A DNA stretch of 11,205 nt from Nitrosomonadales bacterium (GTDB taxonomy: Bacteria; Pseudomonadota; Gammaproteobacteria; Burkholderiales; SG8-41), in contig VFLF01000014.1 in NCBI GenBank assembly GCA_009885185.1, positions 1 to 11,205 of the forward strand, given 5' to 3'. Below are positions 1 through 7,818 of the stretch, one piece after another (the first letter of the stretch is position 1; each line of letters opens with the position of its first letter). The notes beneath the pieces were generated by a model. It saw nothing but the letters and a program-made list of their open reading frames with translations, had not been told where the DNA came from and did no database searches. The translations under genes were made by a program, and so were the position numbers.

Positions 1-1
1 A

Positions 2-343
2 AAAGAAGTCGATGAGCGCAAGGAACTGGCCGATGCGGACGTGGTGGCGATCATCGACAAAATGATCAAGCAGCGTCGCGACTCGATCACCCAGTTTGAA
101 AAAGGCGGGCGGCAGGATCTGGCCGACACCGAGAAATATGAGCTGGGTGTGTTGCAGGTGTATATGCCGCAGGCACTGTCCGAATCCGACATCGCCGATA
201 TCGTGGCGGCATCGATAGCCGAGAGCGGCGCCAAGGGGCCGGCGGATATGGGCAAGGTGATGGCGGTGCTCAAGCCGAAACTTGCCGGACGCGCGGATAT
301 GTCCAAAGTGTCCGGCCTGGTCAAAGCCAGATTGGCCGGCTGA
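2..343 (+). CDS. yqeY: GatB/YqeY domain protein, 5' end cut off by the window
   Basis: The reading frame is open from base 2 to the TGA at 341-343, giving 113 residues that begin KEVDERKELADADV. Proteins of this family are usually about 148-150 residues, so roughly the first 35 are missing on the left. The remainder carries the family's typical stretches: IIDKMIKQRRDSI, QFEKGGRQDLADTE, LQVYMPQALSE and the C-terminal GKVMAVLKPKLAGRADMSKV. YqeY resembles the C-terminal tRNA-binding helical domain of the GatB amidotransferase subunit; its own cellular role is not established. The GTG at 41 is an internal codon, not the start. The gene sits 115 bp upstream of dnaG, as in many proteobacteria, where it usually lies between rpsU and dnaG. 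Family assignment is confident; function is not known. Confidence 0.93.
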   Translation, partial: KEVDERKELADADVVAIIDKMIKQRRDSITQFEKGGRQDLADTEKYELGVLQVYMPQALSESDIADIVAASIAESGAKGPADMGKVMAVLKPKLAGRADMSKVSGLVKARLAG

Positions 344-389
344 TTTATTCAAGTATTTGTTTTTTAAACAGATTTATTTTGTCCTCGCG

Positions 390-406
390 CCGCGCCTCCA
401 GCGCGG
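390..406. repeat. GC-rich inverted repeat between yqeY and dnaG
   Basis: A perfect 6-bp stem (CCGCGC at 390-395, GCGCGG at 401-406) closes a 5-nt loop. It is preceded by an AT-rich stretch (344-380) and is not followed by a T-run, so it does not look like a standard intrinsic terminator on either strand. It could weaken read-through or shape the leader of dnaG. Confidence 0.4.
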
Positions 407-441
407 TTGAATCAAGGCGGCTACGCTGCCCGAGTCGTCGT

Positions 442-447
442 TATACT
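442..447 (+). promoter_or_regulatory. Possible -10 box (TATACT) close to the dnaG start
   Basis: TATACT differs from the sigma-70 -10 consensus at one position and ends only 11 bases before the dnaG ATG. No convincing -35 is seen at normal spacing. If used, transcription would begin a few bases before the start codon and give an almost leaderless dnaG mRNA. It may equally be a chance match. Confidence 0.3.
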
Positions 448-458
448 CACGTCTCGCC

Positions 459-2219
459 ATGATTCCACAGTCGTTCATCCAGGATTTGCTTCATCGCGTC
501 GATATCGTCGACGTGATTGATCGCCACGTGAAGCTGAAAAAAGCCGGCGCGAACATGGTGGCGTGCTGTCCGTTTCATTCTGAAAAATCGCCTTCGTTTA
601 CCGTCAGCCAGACCAAGCAGTTCTATCACTGCTTTGGCTGCGGTGCGCATGGCACCGCCGTCGGATTTCTGATCGAATATTCGGGCTTGGGTTTTGTCGA
701 TGCGGTCAAAGAGCTTGCGCAAAGCGTGGGCATGACGGTGCCGGAAGAGCGCAGCGATCAACCGCGGCGGCCACGAACCGAGAGTGAAGACGGCGAGGAT
801 CTGCATGCGGTCATGCTCACCGCCGCGCAGTTTTATCGCGGCGCGCTGAAAGACGCGCCGCGGGCGATTGATTATCTGAAGAAGCGCGGTCTGTCGGGCG
901 ACATCGCGAAAAAGTTCGGCGTGGGTTATGCGCCGGACGGCTGGCAGAATCTGGAGCGCGCGTTTCCCCATTACCAATCGAGCGCGCTGACCACGGTGGG
1001 GCTGGTCAAACAGAACGACGAAGGCCGGCGCTACGATATTTTTCGCGACCGCATCATGTTTCCGATTGTCGATGTGCGCGGTAACGTCATCGGATTCGGC
1101 GGTCGCGTGCTGGATACGGGCGAGCCGAAATACCTGAATTCTCCCGAGACGCCGCTGTTTGAAAAAGGCCGCGAGCTGTATGGCCTGTATCAGGCGCGGC
1201 GCGCCATTCGTGACGCGGGCCGCGTGATCGTGGTCGAGGGCTACATGGACGTGGTGGCGCTCGCGCAGCACGGCGTCCAGTACGCGGTGGCGACCTTGGG
1301 CACGGCAACCACGCCCATGCATGTGCAAAAACTGCTGCGGCAGACCGACGAAATTGTGTACTGCTTCGACGGCGACAACGCGGGCCGCCGCGCGGCGTGG
1401 CGCGCGCTGGAAAACAGCCTGGGTCAGTTGGCCGACGGCAAAGAGGTGCGCTTCCTGTTTTTGCCGCAGGGCGACGACCCGGATTCCTATGTGCGGCAAC
1501 ACGGCAAGGAAACTTTTGAAAAATTATTGGACAAAGCGATTCCCCTTTCGAAATTCCTGCTGAATGAACTGTCGTCGCGCGTGGATCGCAACACGCACGA
1601 GGGCCGCGCCAAGTTGTTGCAGGAAGCCAAGCCGCTGGTGAAGCAGATCACCGCGCCGATGTTGTCGTTGATGCTGCGCAAGCAACTGGCCGAGGTGACC
1701 GGCATCACACAGCAGGAACTCGACGGCGAGTTTCAGATCAAAGCGGCGCCGAGGGCGGCGCCCATGCGCAGGACAGCACCGGCGCGCCCGTCGAAAGTGC
1801 GGCATGCGCTGGAACTGCTGGTGGTCGATCCCTCGCTGAAACGGCTGGCAGATCGTACGCGGCTCATGGCCGCGGGATTGACGGGCGGCGCGGATCAACC
1901 CGAAGAATTACGCGCGCTGGACAAGTTACTGGAAACGCTGGATACCCACTCTCAGATCAGCAGCGTCGGCGAGTTTTTTCGCGACACGGAATTCGGCGCG
2001 TTGTTTGAATCGGTGGAAGCGGGCGGATTGCGCTGGCAGGAGTTGGGATTTAGTGCCGAAGAGCTGCAAGCAGAGTTTGAGGGCGCATGGCAGGGATTGC
2101 TCAAGGAACAGGGTTTGGCGGCGCAAGCGGCGAAGTCGCGCGAAACACCCTGGAGCGCCGACGATGTTGAGAAAATTCGCATGTTAAAACAGGTAGATAC
2201 GCTAGCAAGATCGAAGTAA
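459..2219 (+). CDS. dnaG: DNA primase DnaG
   Basis: This 586-residue protein (E. coli DnaG has 581) makes the RNA primers for chromosomal replication, working with the DnaB helicase at the fork. The N-terminal CHC2 zinc-binding domain is visible with ligands Cys37, His40, Cys58 and Cys61 in the CPFHSEKSPSF and HCFGCGAHG motifs. The catalytic core follows, and its TOPRIM motifs are intact: VVEGYMDV with Glu260, and FDGDNAG with Asp304 and Asp306, the metal-binding acids. Residues from about 435 to 586 form the less conserved helical DnaB-interacting domain. The ATG at 459 is chosen because the conserved IPQSFIQDLLHRVDIVDVI start follows directly, although no Shine-Dalgarno sequence is seen in front of it. 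The gene lies between yqeY and rpoD, the classical macromolecular synthesis arrangement. No frameshift or missing key residue was noticed. Confidence 0.98.
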   Translation: MIPQSFIQDLLHRVDIVDVIDRHVKLKKAGANMVACCPFHSEKSPSFTVSQTKQFYHCFGCGAHGTAVGFLIEYSGLGFVDAVKELAQSVGMTVPEERSDQPRRPRTESEDGEDLHAVMLTAAQFYRGALKDAPRAIDYLKKRGLSGDIAKKFGVGYAPDGWQNLERAFPHYQSSALTTVGLVKQNDEGRRYDIFRDRIMFPIVDVRGNVIGFGGRVLDTGEPKYLNSPETPLFEKGRELYGLYQARRAIRDAGRVIVVEGYMDVVALAQHGVQYAVATLGTATTPMHVQKLLRQTDEIVYCFDGDNAGRRAAWRALENSLGQLADGKEVRFLFLPQGDDPDSYVRQHGKETFEKLLDKAIPLSKFLLNELSSRVDRNTHEGRAKLLQEAKPLVKQITAPMLSLMLRKQLAEVTGITQQELDGEFQIKAAPRAAPMRRTAPARPSKVRHALELLVVDPSLKRLADRTRLMAAGLTGGADQPEELRALDKLLETLDTHSQISSVGEFFRDTEFGALFESVEAGGLRWQELGFSAEELQAEFEGAWQGLLKEQGLAAQAAKSRETPWSADDVEKIRMLKQVDTLARSK

Positions 2220-2249
2220 TTGCATAGTGAGTACGCACTCGCTTTAAGG

Positions 2250-2255
2250 TATAAT
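2250..2255 (+). promoter_or_regulatory. Consensus -10 box (TATAAT) for an rpoD promoter
   Basis: A perfect TATAAT lies in the 89-bp gap between dnaG and rpoD, 53 bases before the rpoD ATG. The bases at the expected -35 position (about 2227-2232) match the consensus poorly, so the promoter may be weak or need an activator. It suggests rpoD can be transcribed independently of dnaG. Confidence 0.55.
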
Positions 2256-2308
2256 CATCGGTTTTCTCAACGCAGCCCGTTCCGACCCCTTTTCGCGGAA
2301 TACACGAC

Positions 2309-4750
2309 ATGGCCAAGCCCCAGAAAGCGTCCAAAGTGAAGTCCCACGCCATCGCCAAATCGGCGGCCCAGCGCGCGGTTGCGCATAAATCGGCCAAGGC
2401 CAAGTCAGCGGCGCGACCAAAACCTGCGGCAAAAGTGACCAAAGTGACCAAAGTGACCAAAACTACGACCAAAACGGCCAAGCTCAAGAAGCGTCTGGCC
2501 ACTAAACCGCCGACCAAAAAACCAGTCGCCAAGGTCAAGTTACCCGCCAAGACGAAAAAGCCGCTCAAAGTGGCCAAGGTGGTCAAGGTTGCCAAGGTAG
2601 CCAAAGTAGCGAAGGTCGCGGAAAAGCCGCGCGCTGCGGGCAAAGTCAAGCCGCTGTCGGCCAAGGATCAGCGGCTTGCCAAGCTGAAGGCCGTCGCTGA
2701 ACAGATGGCGAAGGTCAAGGTCAAGGTGGCCGAGAAAGTGCCCGCTGCCGCAACGCCCATCGCCGGGGCAGTACCCCCCCAACCCGGCAGCAAGGACTCA
2801 CGCAAGAAACCCACGCGCGGTCTGACCGCGAAAGAAAAGGCGCTAGTGAAGGAATTTGAACGCCGTGAATTGTCTCCGGCTGACACCGAAGCGCGTCGTA
2901 ATCGCCTGAAAAATCTGGTGATGTTGGGCAAGGAGCGCAGCTACCTGACCTACGCCGAAATCAACGACCATTTGCCGGATGAAATGCTCGATGCCGAGCA
3001 GCTTGAAATCATCATCGGCATGATCAACGACATGGGCATTCAGGTGTACGACACCGCGCCCGATGCCGAAACGCTGCTGATAAACGATGCCACACCGCCG
3101 GTGGCCGATGAGGAAGCCGCCGCCGAAGCCGAAGCCGCGTTGTCCACGGTGGATTCGGAGTTTGGCCGCACCACCGATCCGGTGCGCATGTACATGCGCG
3201 AAATGGGCTCGGTGGAGCTGCTGACGCGCGAGGGCGAAATCGAAATCGCCAAGCGCATCGAGGATGGCTTAAAGCACATGGTGCAGGCGATTTCGGCCTG
3301 CCCGACCACCATCGCGGAAATTCTCGCGCTCGCTGATCGCGTCGAAAAAGACGAAATTCGCGCCGACGAAGTAGTCGATGGCCTGATTGATCCGAACGCG
3401 CCCGTCGAGCAGGCCATGCAACAGGCCATGCCCGAGGAAGACGACCAGGCCGATGACGAGATCACCAGCGAGGACGAGGAAGACGAAGAGGAGGACGAAG
3501 AGGCGAAGGCCGCGGTGCAAACCGCCGACCTGCTGCGCCTGAAGGAGGAGTCGCTCAAGCGCTTCGTGCTGATCCGCAATCACTATGGCCGCATGATGAA
3601 GGCGCTGGCGCGCAATGGTCCGCGCAGCCCGGCGTATCTGGAATCGCGCGAGGACATCTCGAACGAATTGATGAATATTCGCTTCTCCGCCAAGCAGATT
3701 GAAGCGCTGTGCGACTCCGTGCGCCGGCTGGTGGAGGAGATTCGCCGCCATGAGCGCAGTGTGCTGGATTTGTGCGTGAACAAGGCGAATATGCCGCGCA
3801 CGCATTTCATCAAGGAGTTCCCGGGCAAGGAAGTGAGCCTGCGCTGGATCAAGGGCGAAATCGAAGGTGGGCATCCGTGGAGCGCAGTGCTGGCGCGATT
3901 TGAGCCGCATGTGGTCGAGCAGCAGCAAAAGCTGCTGGATACTCAAACCCGCGTCGGTCTGCCGATCAAGGACATCAAGGAAATCAGCCGTCAGATGAAC
4001 AACGGCGAGGCCAAGGCCCGCCGCGCCAAGCGTGAAATGACCGAGGCCAACCTGCGGCTGGTGATTTCGATCGCCAAGAAATACACCAATCGCGGCCTGC
4101 AATTCCTGGATCTGATTCAGGAGGGCAACATCGGCCTGATGAAAGCGGTGGATAAATTTGAATACCGCCGCGGCTACAAATTTTCAACCTATGCGACGTG
4201 GTGGATTCGTCAGGCGATCACGCGTTCCATCGCCGATCAGGCGCGCACCATCCGCATTCCGGTGCATATGATCGAGACTATCAACAAGATGAACCGCATT
4301 TCGCGGCAGATATTGCAGGAAACCGGCTCCGAGCCGGATCCGGCCACGCTTGCCGACAAGATGGAAATGCCGGAAGAGAAAATCCGCAAAATCCTCAAGA
4401 TTTCCAAAGAGCCGATCTCGATGGAAACCCCCATCGGCGACGACGACGATTCGCACTTGGGCGATTTCATCGAGGATCAATCGACCGTGGCGCCCAACGA
4501 CGCGGCGGTGTTCGCCAGCCTGCGCGGCGTGACCAAGGATGTGCTGGACACTCTGACCCCGCGCGAAGCCAAGGTGCTGCGCATGCGATTCGGCATCGAA
4601 ATGAACACCGATCACACGCTGGAAGAAGTCGGCAAGCAGTTCGATGTCACTCGTGAGCGCATTCGCCAGATCGAAGCCAAGGCGCTGCGCAAACTGCGCC
4701 ACCCGTCGCGCTCGGAACGGCTGCGCAGCTTTCTCGACAACGAAGGCTGA
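2309..4750 (+). CDS. rpoD: RNA polymerase primary sigma factor RpoD (sigma-70)
   Basis: RpoD directs RNA polymerase to housekeeping promoters. At 813 residues it is about 200 longer than E. coli sigma-70 (613). The extra length is mostly a Lys/Ala/Val-rich N-terminal extension (about residues 1-165) with VTK and VAK tripeptide repeats. Region 1.1 follows (about 168-250, [14 protein letters not shown] onward), then region 1.2 starting at Thr289 ([20 protein letters not shown]). The non-conserved insert contains a highly acidic run around 388-398. Region 2 begins near Asn581 ([19 protein letters not shown]) and includes the melting motif [15 protein letters not shown] from Phe625. Region 4 begins near Thr750, with the -35-reading helix-turn-helix [19 protein letters not shown] at 769-787 and the family-typical end [12 protein letters not shown]. 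No strong Shine-Dalgarno sequence precedes the ATG at 2309. A strong terminator follows, closing the locus. Confidence 0.98.
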   Translation: MAKPQKASKVKSHAIAKSAAQRAVAHKSAKAKSAARPKPAAKVTKVTKVTKTTTKTAKLKKRLATKPPTKKPVAKVKLPAKTKKPLKVAKVVKVAKVAKVAKVAEKPRAAGKVKPLSAKDQRLAKLKAVAEQMAKVKVKVAEKVPAAATPIAGAVPPQPGSKDSRKKPTRGLTAKEKALVKEFERRELSPADTEARRNRLKNLVMLGKERSYLTYAEINDHLPDEMLDAEQLEIIIGMINDMGIQVYDTAPDAETLLINDATPPVADEEAAAEAEAALSTVDSEFGRTTDPVRMYMREMGSVELLTREGEIEIAKRIEDGLKHMVQAISACPTTIAEILALADRVEKDEIRADEVVDGLIDPNAPVEQAMQQAMPEEDDQADDEITSEDEEDEEEDEEAKAAVQTADLLRLKEESLKRFVLIRNHYGRMMKALARNGPRSPAYLESREDISNELMNIRFSAKQIEALCDSVRRLVEEIRRHERSVLDLCVNKANMPRTHFIKEFPGKEVSLRWIKGEIEGGHPWSAVLARFEPHVVEQQQKLLDTQTRVGLPIKDIKEISRQMNNGEAKARRAKREMTEANLRLVISIAKKYTNRGLQFLDLIQEGNIGLMKAVDKFEYRRGYKFSTYATWWIRQAITRSIADQARTIRIPVHMIETINKMNRISRQILQETGSEPDPATLADKMEMPEEKIRKILKISKEPISMETPIGDDDDSHLGDFIEDQSTVAPNDAAVFASLRGVTKDVLDTLTPREAKVLRMRFGIEMNTDHTLEEVGKQFDVTRERIRQIEAKALRKLRHPSRSERLRSFLDNEG
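2435..2461 (+). repeat. Three exact 9-bp tandem repeats inside rpoD (VTK x3)
   Basis: GTGACCAAA occurs three times in direct succession and encodes Val-Thr-Lys at residues 43-51 of RpoD. Identity down to the third codon position suggests recent slippage. Confidence 0.9.
2570..2623 (+). repeat. Six degenerate 9-bp repeats inside rpoD (VAK-like x6)
   Basis: Six successive 9-bp units encode [15 protein letters not shown] and VAE at residues 88-105 of RpoD. Codons differ between units (GTG, GTT, GTA and GTC all occur for Val), so this array looks older than the exact VTK repeats, or is kept for its peptide sequence. Confidence 0.85.
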
Positions 4751-4769
4751 TTTTTCGCTGATGTGTGCC

Positions 4770-4803
4770 AAGCCCTCTCCTGGTAACAGGAGGGGGCTTT
4801 TTT
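4770..4803 (+). terminator. Intrinsic terminator after rpoD
   Basis: A 13-bp stem (arms 4770-4782 and 4787-4799, one G-T pair) with the tetraloop GTAA is followed by a run of T residues through 4803. It begins 20 bases after the rpoD stop. It should end transcription of the dnaG-rpoD unit and separates it from the caspase-like gene. Confidence 0.95.
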
Positions 4804-4877
4804 ATGTAGCATAGGCACCATGGCGAACTGTTGATGGGGGTGTCCTATGGCGTATCGTGGTGGGCTGGTGGGCAGCG

Positions 4878-6449
4878 ATGCCGATTGCTTGCCCGCCCAC
4901 GTTCAATTCCTCTCGGCGGCGCGTACTTCAAGGCATTTCCGTCGTGGGTGCGGCATCTCTTTTTCCGCCGTTGTCTTTTGCCCAATCTCCGCTCCAAGGC
5001 CTGCCGCGCCATGCGCTTGTGATCGGCAATAGCCGCTATCAGAGCAGTCCGCTCGACAACCCGGCCAATGATGCCAAGGCTATTACCGGCGAACTCAAGG
5101 CGTCGGGCTTCGAGGTCAACCTGCTGCTGGATGCGGGCCGCGACGCCATGGTCAATGTCATCGAGGCGTACGCTAAACTGCTGGCCTCGCGCAAAGCGGT
5201 TGGACTGTTTTATTTCGCTGGACACGGCGCGCAACTGGCGTGGCGCAATTACCTGGTGCCGGTGGATGCCGTCATCAAGTCGATGGACGACGTGCCGGCG
5301 CGCGCGGTGGAACTCAACACGCTGCTGCAAGGCTTGACCAGAGCGAAAAACCCGATGAACGTGATCGTGCTTGATGCCTGCCGCGACAACCCGTTCGGCA
5401 AAGGGCTGCCGACCGAGCATAAAGGCTTGAGCCAGTTCGACGCGCCGCCGGGTTCTTTACTGGCCTATGCCACGTCACCGGGCAACGTGGCGAGCGACGG
5501 CGCGGGCAGCAACGGTTTATATACCGAAAATCTGCTGCGTGAACTTAAAACGCCAGAAGCCAAGATCGAGGATGTATTCAAGCGCGTGCGGCTGGCGGTC
5601 AGGCGGCGCTCGAACGGCGAGCAAATTCCGTGGGAAAGCACCTCGCTGGAAGAGGATTTTTATTTTCATCCGCCCAAAGTCATCAGCAAGATCAGCGACG
5701 ACGAAGCGACCCGGCGTTTTGAAACAGAACTGGCGATTTGGGAGCGTATCAAGGCCGCTACCGAACCTGCGCCGTTGGAAGATTATCTGCGACGCTATCC
5801 CAGCGGGTTGTTTTCGGAAGTGGCGCAATTGCGGCTGGATCAAGTGCTGGCGAAGGCGGGCGAAAGCAGAATTGACATCGCGTCGAACGGCCAGAACCCG
5901 TTTTCAAAGGGCACGTTGCGCATTGATACGCGGGTGAAGATTGGCGACCGCTATGCCTACCGGGAGGCGAACGCCGACAACAACGAGGAAATTCGTAAAT
6001 ATACGGTGGCGGTCAGCCAAATTACGGAGACCGAAGTGATCTACGGCAAGGGCGGCTTGGTGACGGATCTGATCGGAAACTGGATCAAGATCAACGACAG
6101 AGCACTGACAGGCGCGCAATATTTCATTCCGGACTACAGCCTGGGTAAGCGCTGGACCTCACGCCATCGCTCGATGAGTGCAAAAGGCAATCACTACGAC
6201 ACTGTGGTGGAATGTAAAGTGGCTGCACGGGAGAGCAGAACCCTGCCGGCCGGTACGTTCGACGCATTTCGGATCGAGTGTTCGGGGTGGGTGCGCGGTG
6301 AGTCCGGGTTTAACATTGAACTCAAATCCCGATATTGGGTCGCGCCCGAGGTTCGGCGGTTTATCGAGGGATTTTTCTGGCAGCGGACGGCACGAGGGAC
6401 GGTGCTGGAAAACAAAACGGTTCAGCTTATCGAATTCAAGCAGTCGTAA
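4878..6449 (+). CDS. Tat-exported caspase-like (peptidase C14) protein with extra C-terminal domain
   Basis: Counting from the ATG at 4878 the protein has 523 residues. It opens with a twin-arginine signal: SRRRVLQ, then the hydrophobic stretch GISVVGAASLF and a likely cleavage after LSFA, so the folded protein should be exported to the periplasm. The caspase-like domain (about 35-270) starts RHALVIGNSRYQSSPLDNPANDA and has the catalytic dyad: His116 in YFAGHGAQ and Cys168 in LDACRDNPFG. A short helical segment (288-325, WERIKAATEPAPLEDYLRRYP) of the kind often found after bacterial caspase domains follows. Residues 345-523 form a separate, probably beta-rich domain with LPAGTFDAFRIEC, reminiscent of TapB/DUF3108-like periplasmic domains; that match is from memory and tentative. 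A GTG at 4857 could add seven residues, but the Tat signal fits the ATG better. The gene stands alone after the rpoD terminator. Substrate unknown. Confidence 0.88.
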   Translation: MPIACPPTFNSSRRRVLQGISVVGAASLFPPLSFAQSPLQGLPRHALVIGNSRYQSSPLDNPANDAKAITGELKASGFEVNLLLDAGRDAMVNVIEAYAKLLASRKAVGLFYFAGHGAQLAWRNYLVPVDAVIKSMDDVPARAVELNTLLQGLTRAKNPMNVIVLDACRDNPFGKGLPTEHKGLSQFDAPPGSLLAYATSPGNVASDGAGSNGLYTENLLRELKTPEAKIEDVFKRVRLAVRRRSNGEQIPWESTSLEEDFYFHPPKVISKISDDEATRRFETELAIWERIKAATEPAPLEDYLRRYPSGLFSEVAQLRLDQVLAKAGESRIDIASNGQNPFSKGTLRIDTRVKIGDRYAYREANADNNEEIRKYTVAVSQITETEVIYGKGGLVTDLIGNWIKINDRALTGAQYFIPDYSLGKRWTSRHRSMSAKGNHYDTVVECKVAARESRTLPAGTFDAFRIECSGWVRGESGFNIELKSRYWVAPEVRRFIEGFFWQRTARGTVLENKTVQLIEFKQS

Positions 6450-6490
6450 CCTAAGCCGACCGAGCCAAGGTGCGCCCATGTCGCCGCGCG

Positions 6491-7672
6491 CTACGCCGGT
6501 GGTGCGCTATCGATGTGATTGGCCTTGCTCGTCACTTCACGAATCTCGTCGCGCCGCTTGAGCCACCACGCATAAGTGCGCGGCAGCAGGTCGTGGTAAT
6601 TCGCCAGGCCCAATTCGCGCGCGGCATGCACTGTCCAATATGGATCCCATAGAAACTCGCGCGCGATGGCGATCAGATCGGCGTTGCGGTCTTGCAGTAT
6701 TTGCTCGGCTTGCTTCGCCTCGGTGATGAAACCTACCGCAATGGTTTTTATGTCCGCCTCGACGCGCACGCGCTGGGCAAACGGCACATGGTAGCCGGGT
6801 GTGCGCGGCACCAGCGTCGCCGATCCCGCGCCGCCGATGCCGCCGGATGACGGTGTGACCACTTCGATACCGCGTGCCTTGGCCGCGCATGCGACTTGCA
6901 CGGTGTCTTCCAATGTCCATGCGTTGCCGCTGCCATCGACAGCGGACAGGCGCAGGAAAACGGGCCTGTCTTTTGGCCACGCGACGCGCACGGCTTCGAT
7001 GATGTCCATGCAAAAGCGCATGCGGTTGTCGAGGCTGCCGCCGTAAGCGTCTGTGCGTTTATTCACCAGCGGCGACAAAAACTGATGAATCAAATAACCA
7101 TGCGCGCCGTGAATTTCAACCACGTCGTAGCCGGCGTCCGCCGCACGCAATGCGGCTTCGCGCCATTGCGCAACGACTTCGGCGATTTCAGCCAGTGACA
7201 ATTCGTGCGGCTTGGGGGCGGTGGCGGCGGGCGCGACCGCACTGGAAGAAATGGTGGTCCACGGCGCTTCGCCGCGCGCGGCATCCTCTGCGGTGAGCGG
7301 GCGATACCCTTCCCACGGCGGGCGGCCCGAGCCTTTGCGTCCGCCGTGGCCGAGTTGTATGCCGGGCGCCGCGCCATGTTGGCGAATAAAATCATTGATG
7401 CGGCGGTATTGGGCGAGGTGTTTGCTGTCGTAAATACCCGCACAGTGATACGACTTGCGTCCGCGATCCTCCACGGCGGTTTCTTCGCAGAATATCAGCC
7501 CCGCGCCGCCCATCGCGAACTGTCCCAAATGCACCAGGTGATAGTCGTTGGGGCCGGCATCGCGCTCGGAGGCGTACTGGCACATCGGCGACACCACCAC
7601 GCGATTGCGCAGCGTGACGCCGCCAAGTTGCATCGGCGAAAAAAGCAGCGGGATAGAGTTGGATTCAGGCAT
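6491..7672 (-). CDS. NADH:flavin oxidoreductase, old yellow enzyme family (YqjM/XenA type)
   Basis: This 393-residue protein is an FMN-binding TIM-barrel ene-reductase, expected to reduce activated C=C bonds with NAD(P)H in the cytoplasm. The N-terminus LFSPMQLGGVTLRNRVVVSP leads to MCQYAS, where Cys31 and Tyr33 match the redox-tuning Cys and the Tyr of the thermophilic-like class (YqjM, XenA). The substrate-anion pair is His188 and His191 in EIHGAHGYLIHQFLSP, followed by NKRTDAYGGS. The FMN-phosphate region lies near the C-terminus (VGFITEAKQAEQIL, DLIAIAREFLWDP). It is somewhat longer than YqjM (338) or XenA (about 363), mainly at the C-terminal end. The gene runs convergent to the caspase-like gene with 41 bp between the stops and no obvious terminator. 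Its start is 107 bp from the divergent tRNA. No Shine-Dalgarno sequence was seen. Natural substrate unknown. Confidence 0.95.
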   Translation of the reverse strand: MPESNSIPLLFSPMQLGGVTLRNRVVVSPMCQYASERDAGPNDYHLVHLGQFAMGGAGLIFCEETAVEDRGRKSYHCAGIYDSKHLAQYRRINDFIRQHGAAPGIQLGHGGRKGSGRPPWEGYRPLTAEDAARGEAPWTTISSSAVAPAATAPKPHELSLAEIAEVVAQWREAALRAADAGYDVVEIHGAHGYLIHQFLSPLVNKRTDAYGGSLDNRMRFCMDIIEAVRVAWPKDRPVFLRLSAVDGSGNAWTLEDTVQVACAAKARGIEVVTPSSGGIGGAGSATLVPRTPGYHVPFAQRVRVEADIKTIAVGFITEAKQAEQILQDRNADLIAIAREFLWDPYWTVHAARELGLANYHDLLPRTYAWWLKRRDEIREVTSKANHIDSAPPA

Positions 7673-7718
7673 TTGTGCGAGGGCGAAGCAGCGTTATTTT
7701 ATCGGAACGCCAAAAGTA

Positions 7719-7760
7719 CGTGACTGGCGCGTGACTGGCTGTGCGTTTCGCCAGTGCCAG
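7719..7760. repeat. Direct plus inverted ACTGGC repeats ahead of the tRNA
   Basis: The 10-mer CGTGACTGGC occurs twice (7719-7728, 7730-7739). Inverted copies follow at 7750-7755 (GCCAGT) and 7756-7760 (GCCAG, offset by one base). ACTGGC at 7734-7739 can pair perfectly with GCCAGT at 7750-7755. The block lies between the divergent oxidoreductase and tRNA genes and could be an operator or a hairpin. No function can be assigned. Confidence 0.5.
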
Positions 7761-7762
7761 AG

Positions 7763-7768
7763 TAACAT
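7763..7768 (+). promoter_or_regulatory. Possible -10 box (TAACAT) of the tRNA
   Basis: TAACAT ends 11 bases before the first tRNA base, suitable for a short leader. No good -35 hexamer is seen at normal spacing. It would imply the truncated tRNA is still transcribed into the downstream block. Confidence 0.35.
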
Positions 7769-7779
7769 ACCGGCTCTCC

Positions 7780-7818
<39 letters not shown>

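Noticed and set aside
390..406. Terminator for yqeY
   Set aside because: The stem is perfect, but no T-run follows on the + strand and the minus-strand side is A-rich; kept only as an inverted repeat.
447..1502. Long open frame (351 codons) antisense to dnaG
   Set aside because: It is the mirror of dnaG codon usage in GC-rich DNA; the translation is Arg/His/Ala-rich without recognisable motifs, while the + strand is unquestionably primase.
3269..4102. Long open frame (277 codons) antisense to rpoD
   Set aside because: It lies fully within rpoD and its composition reflects reverse-complemented sigma-factor codons; no start signal or family motif.
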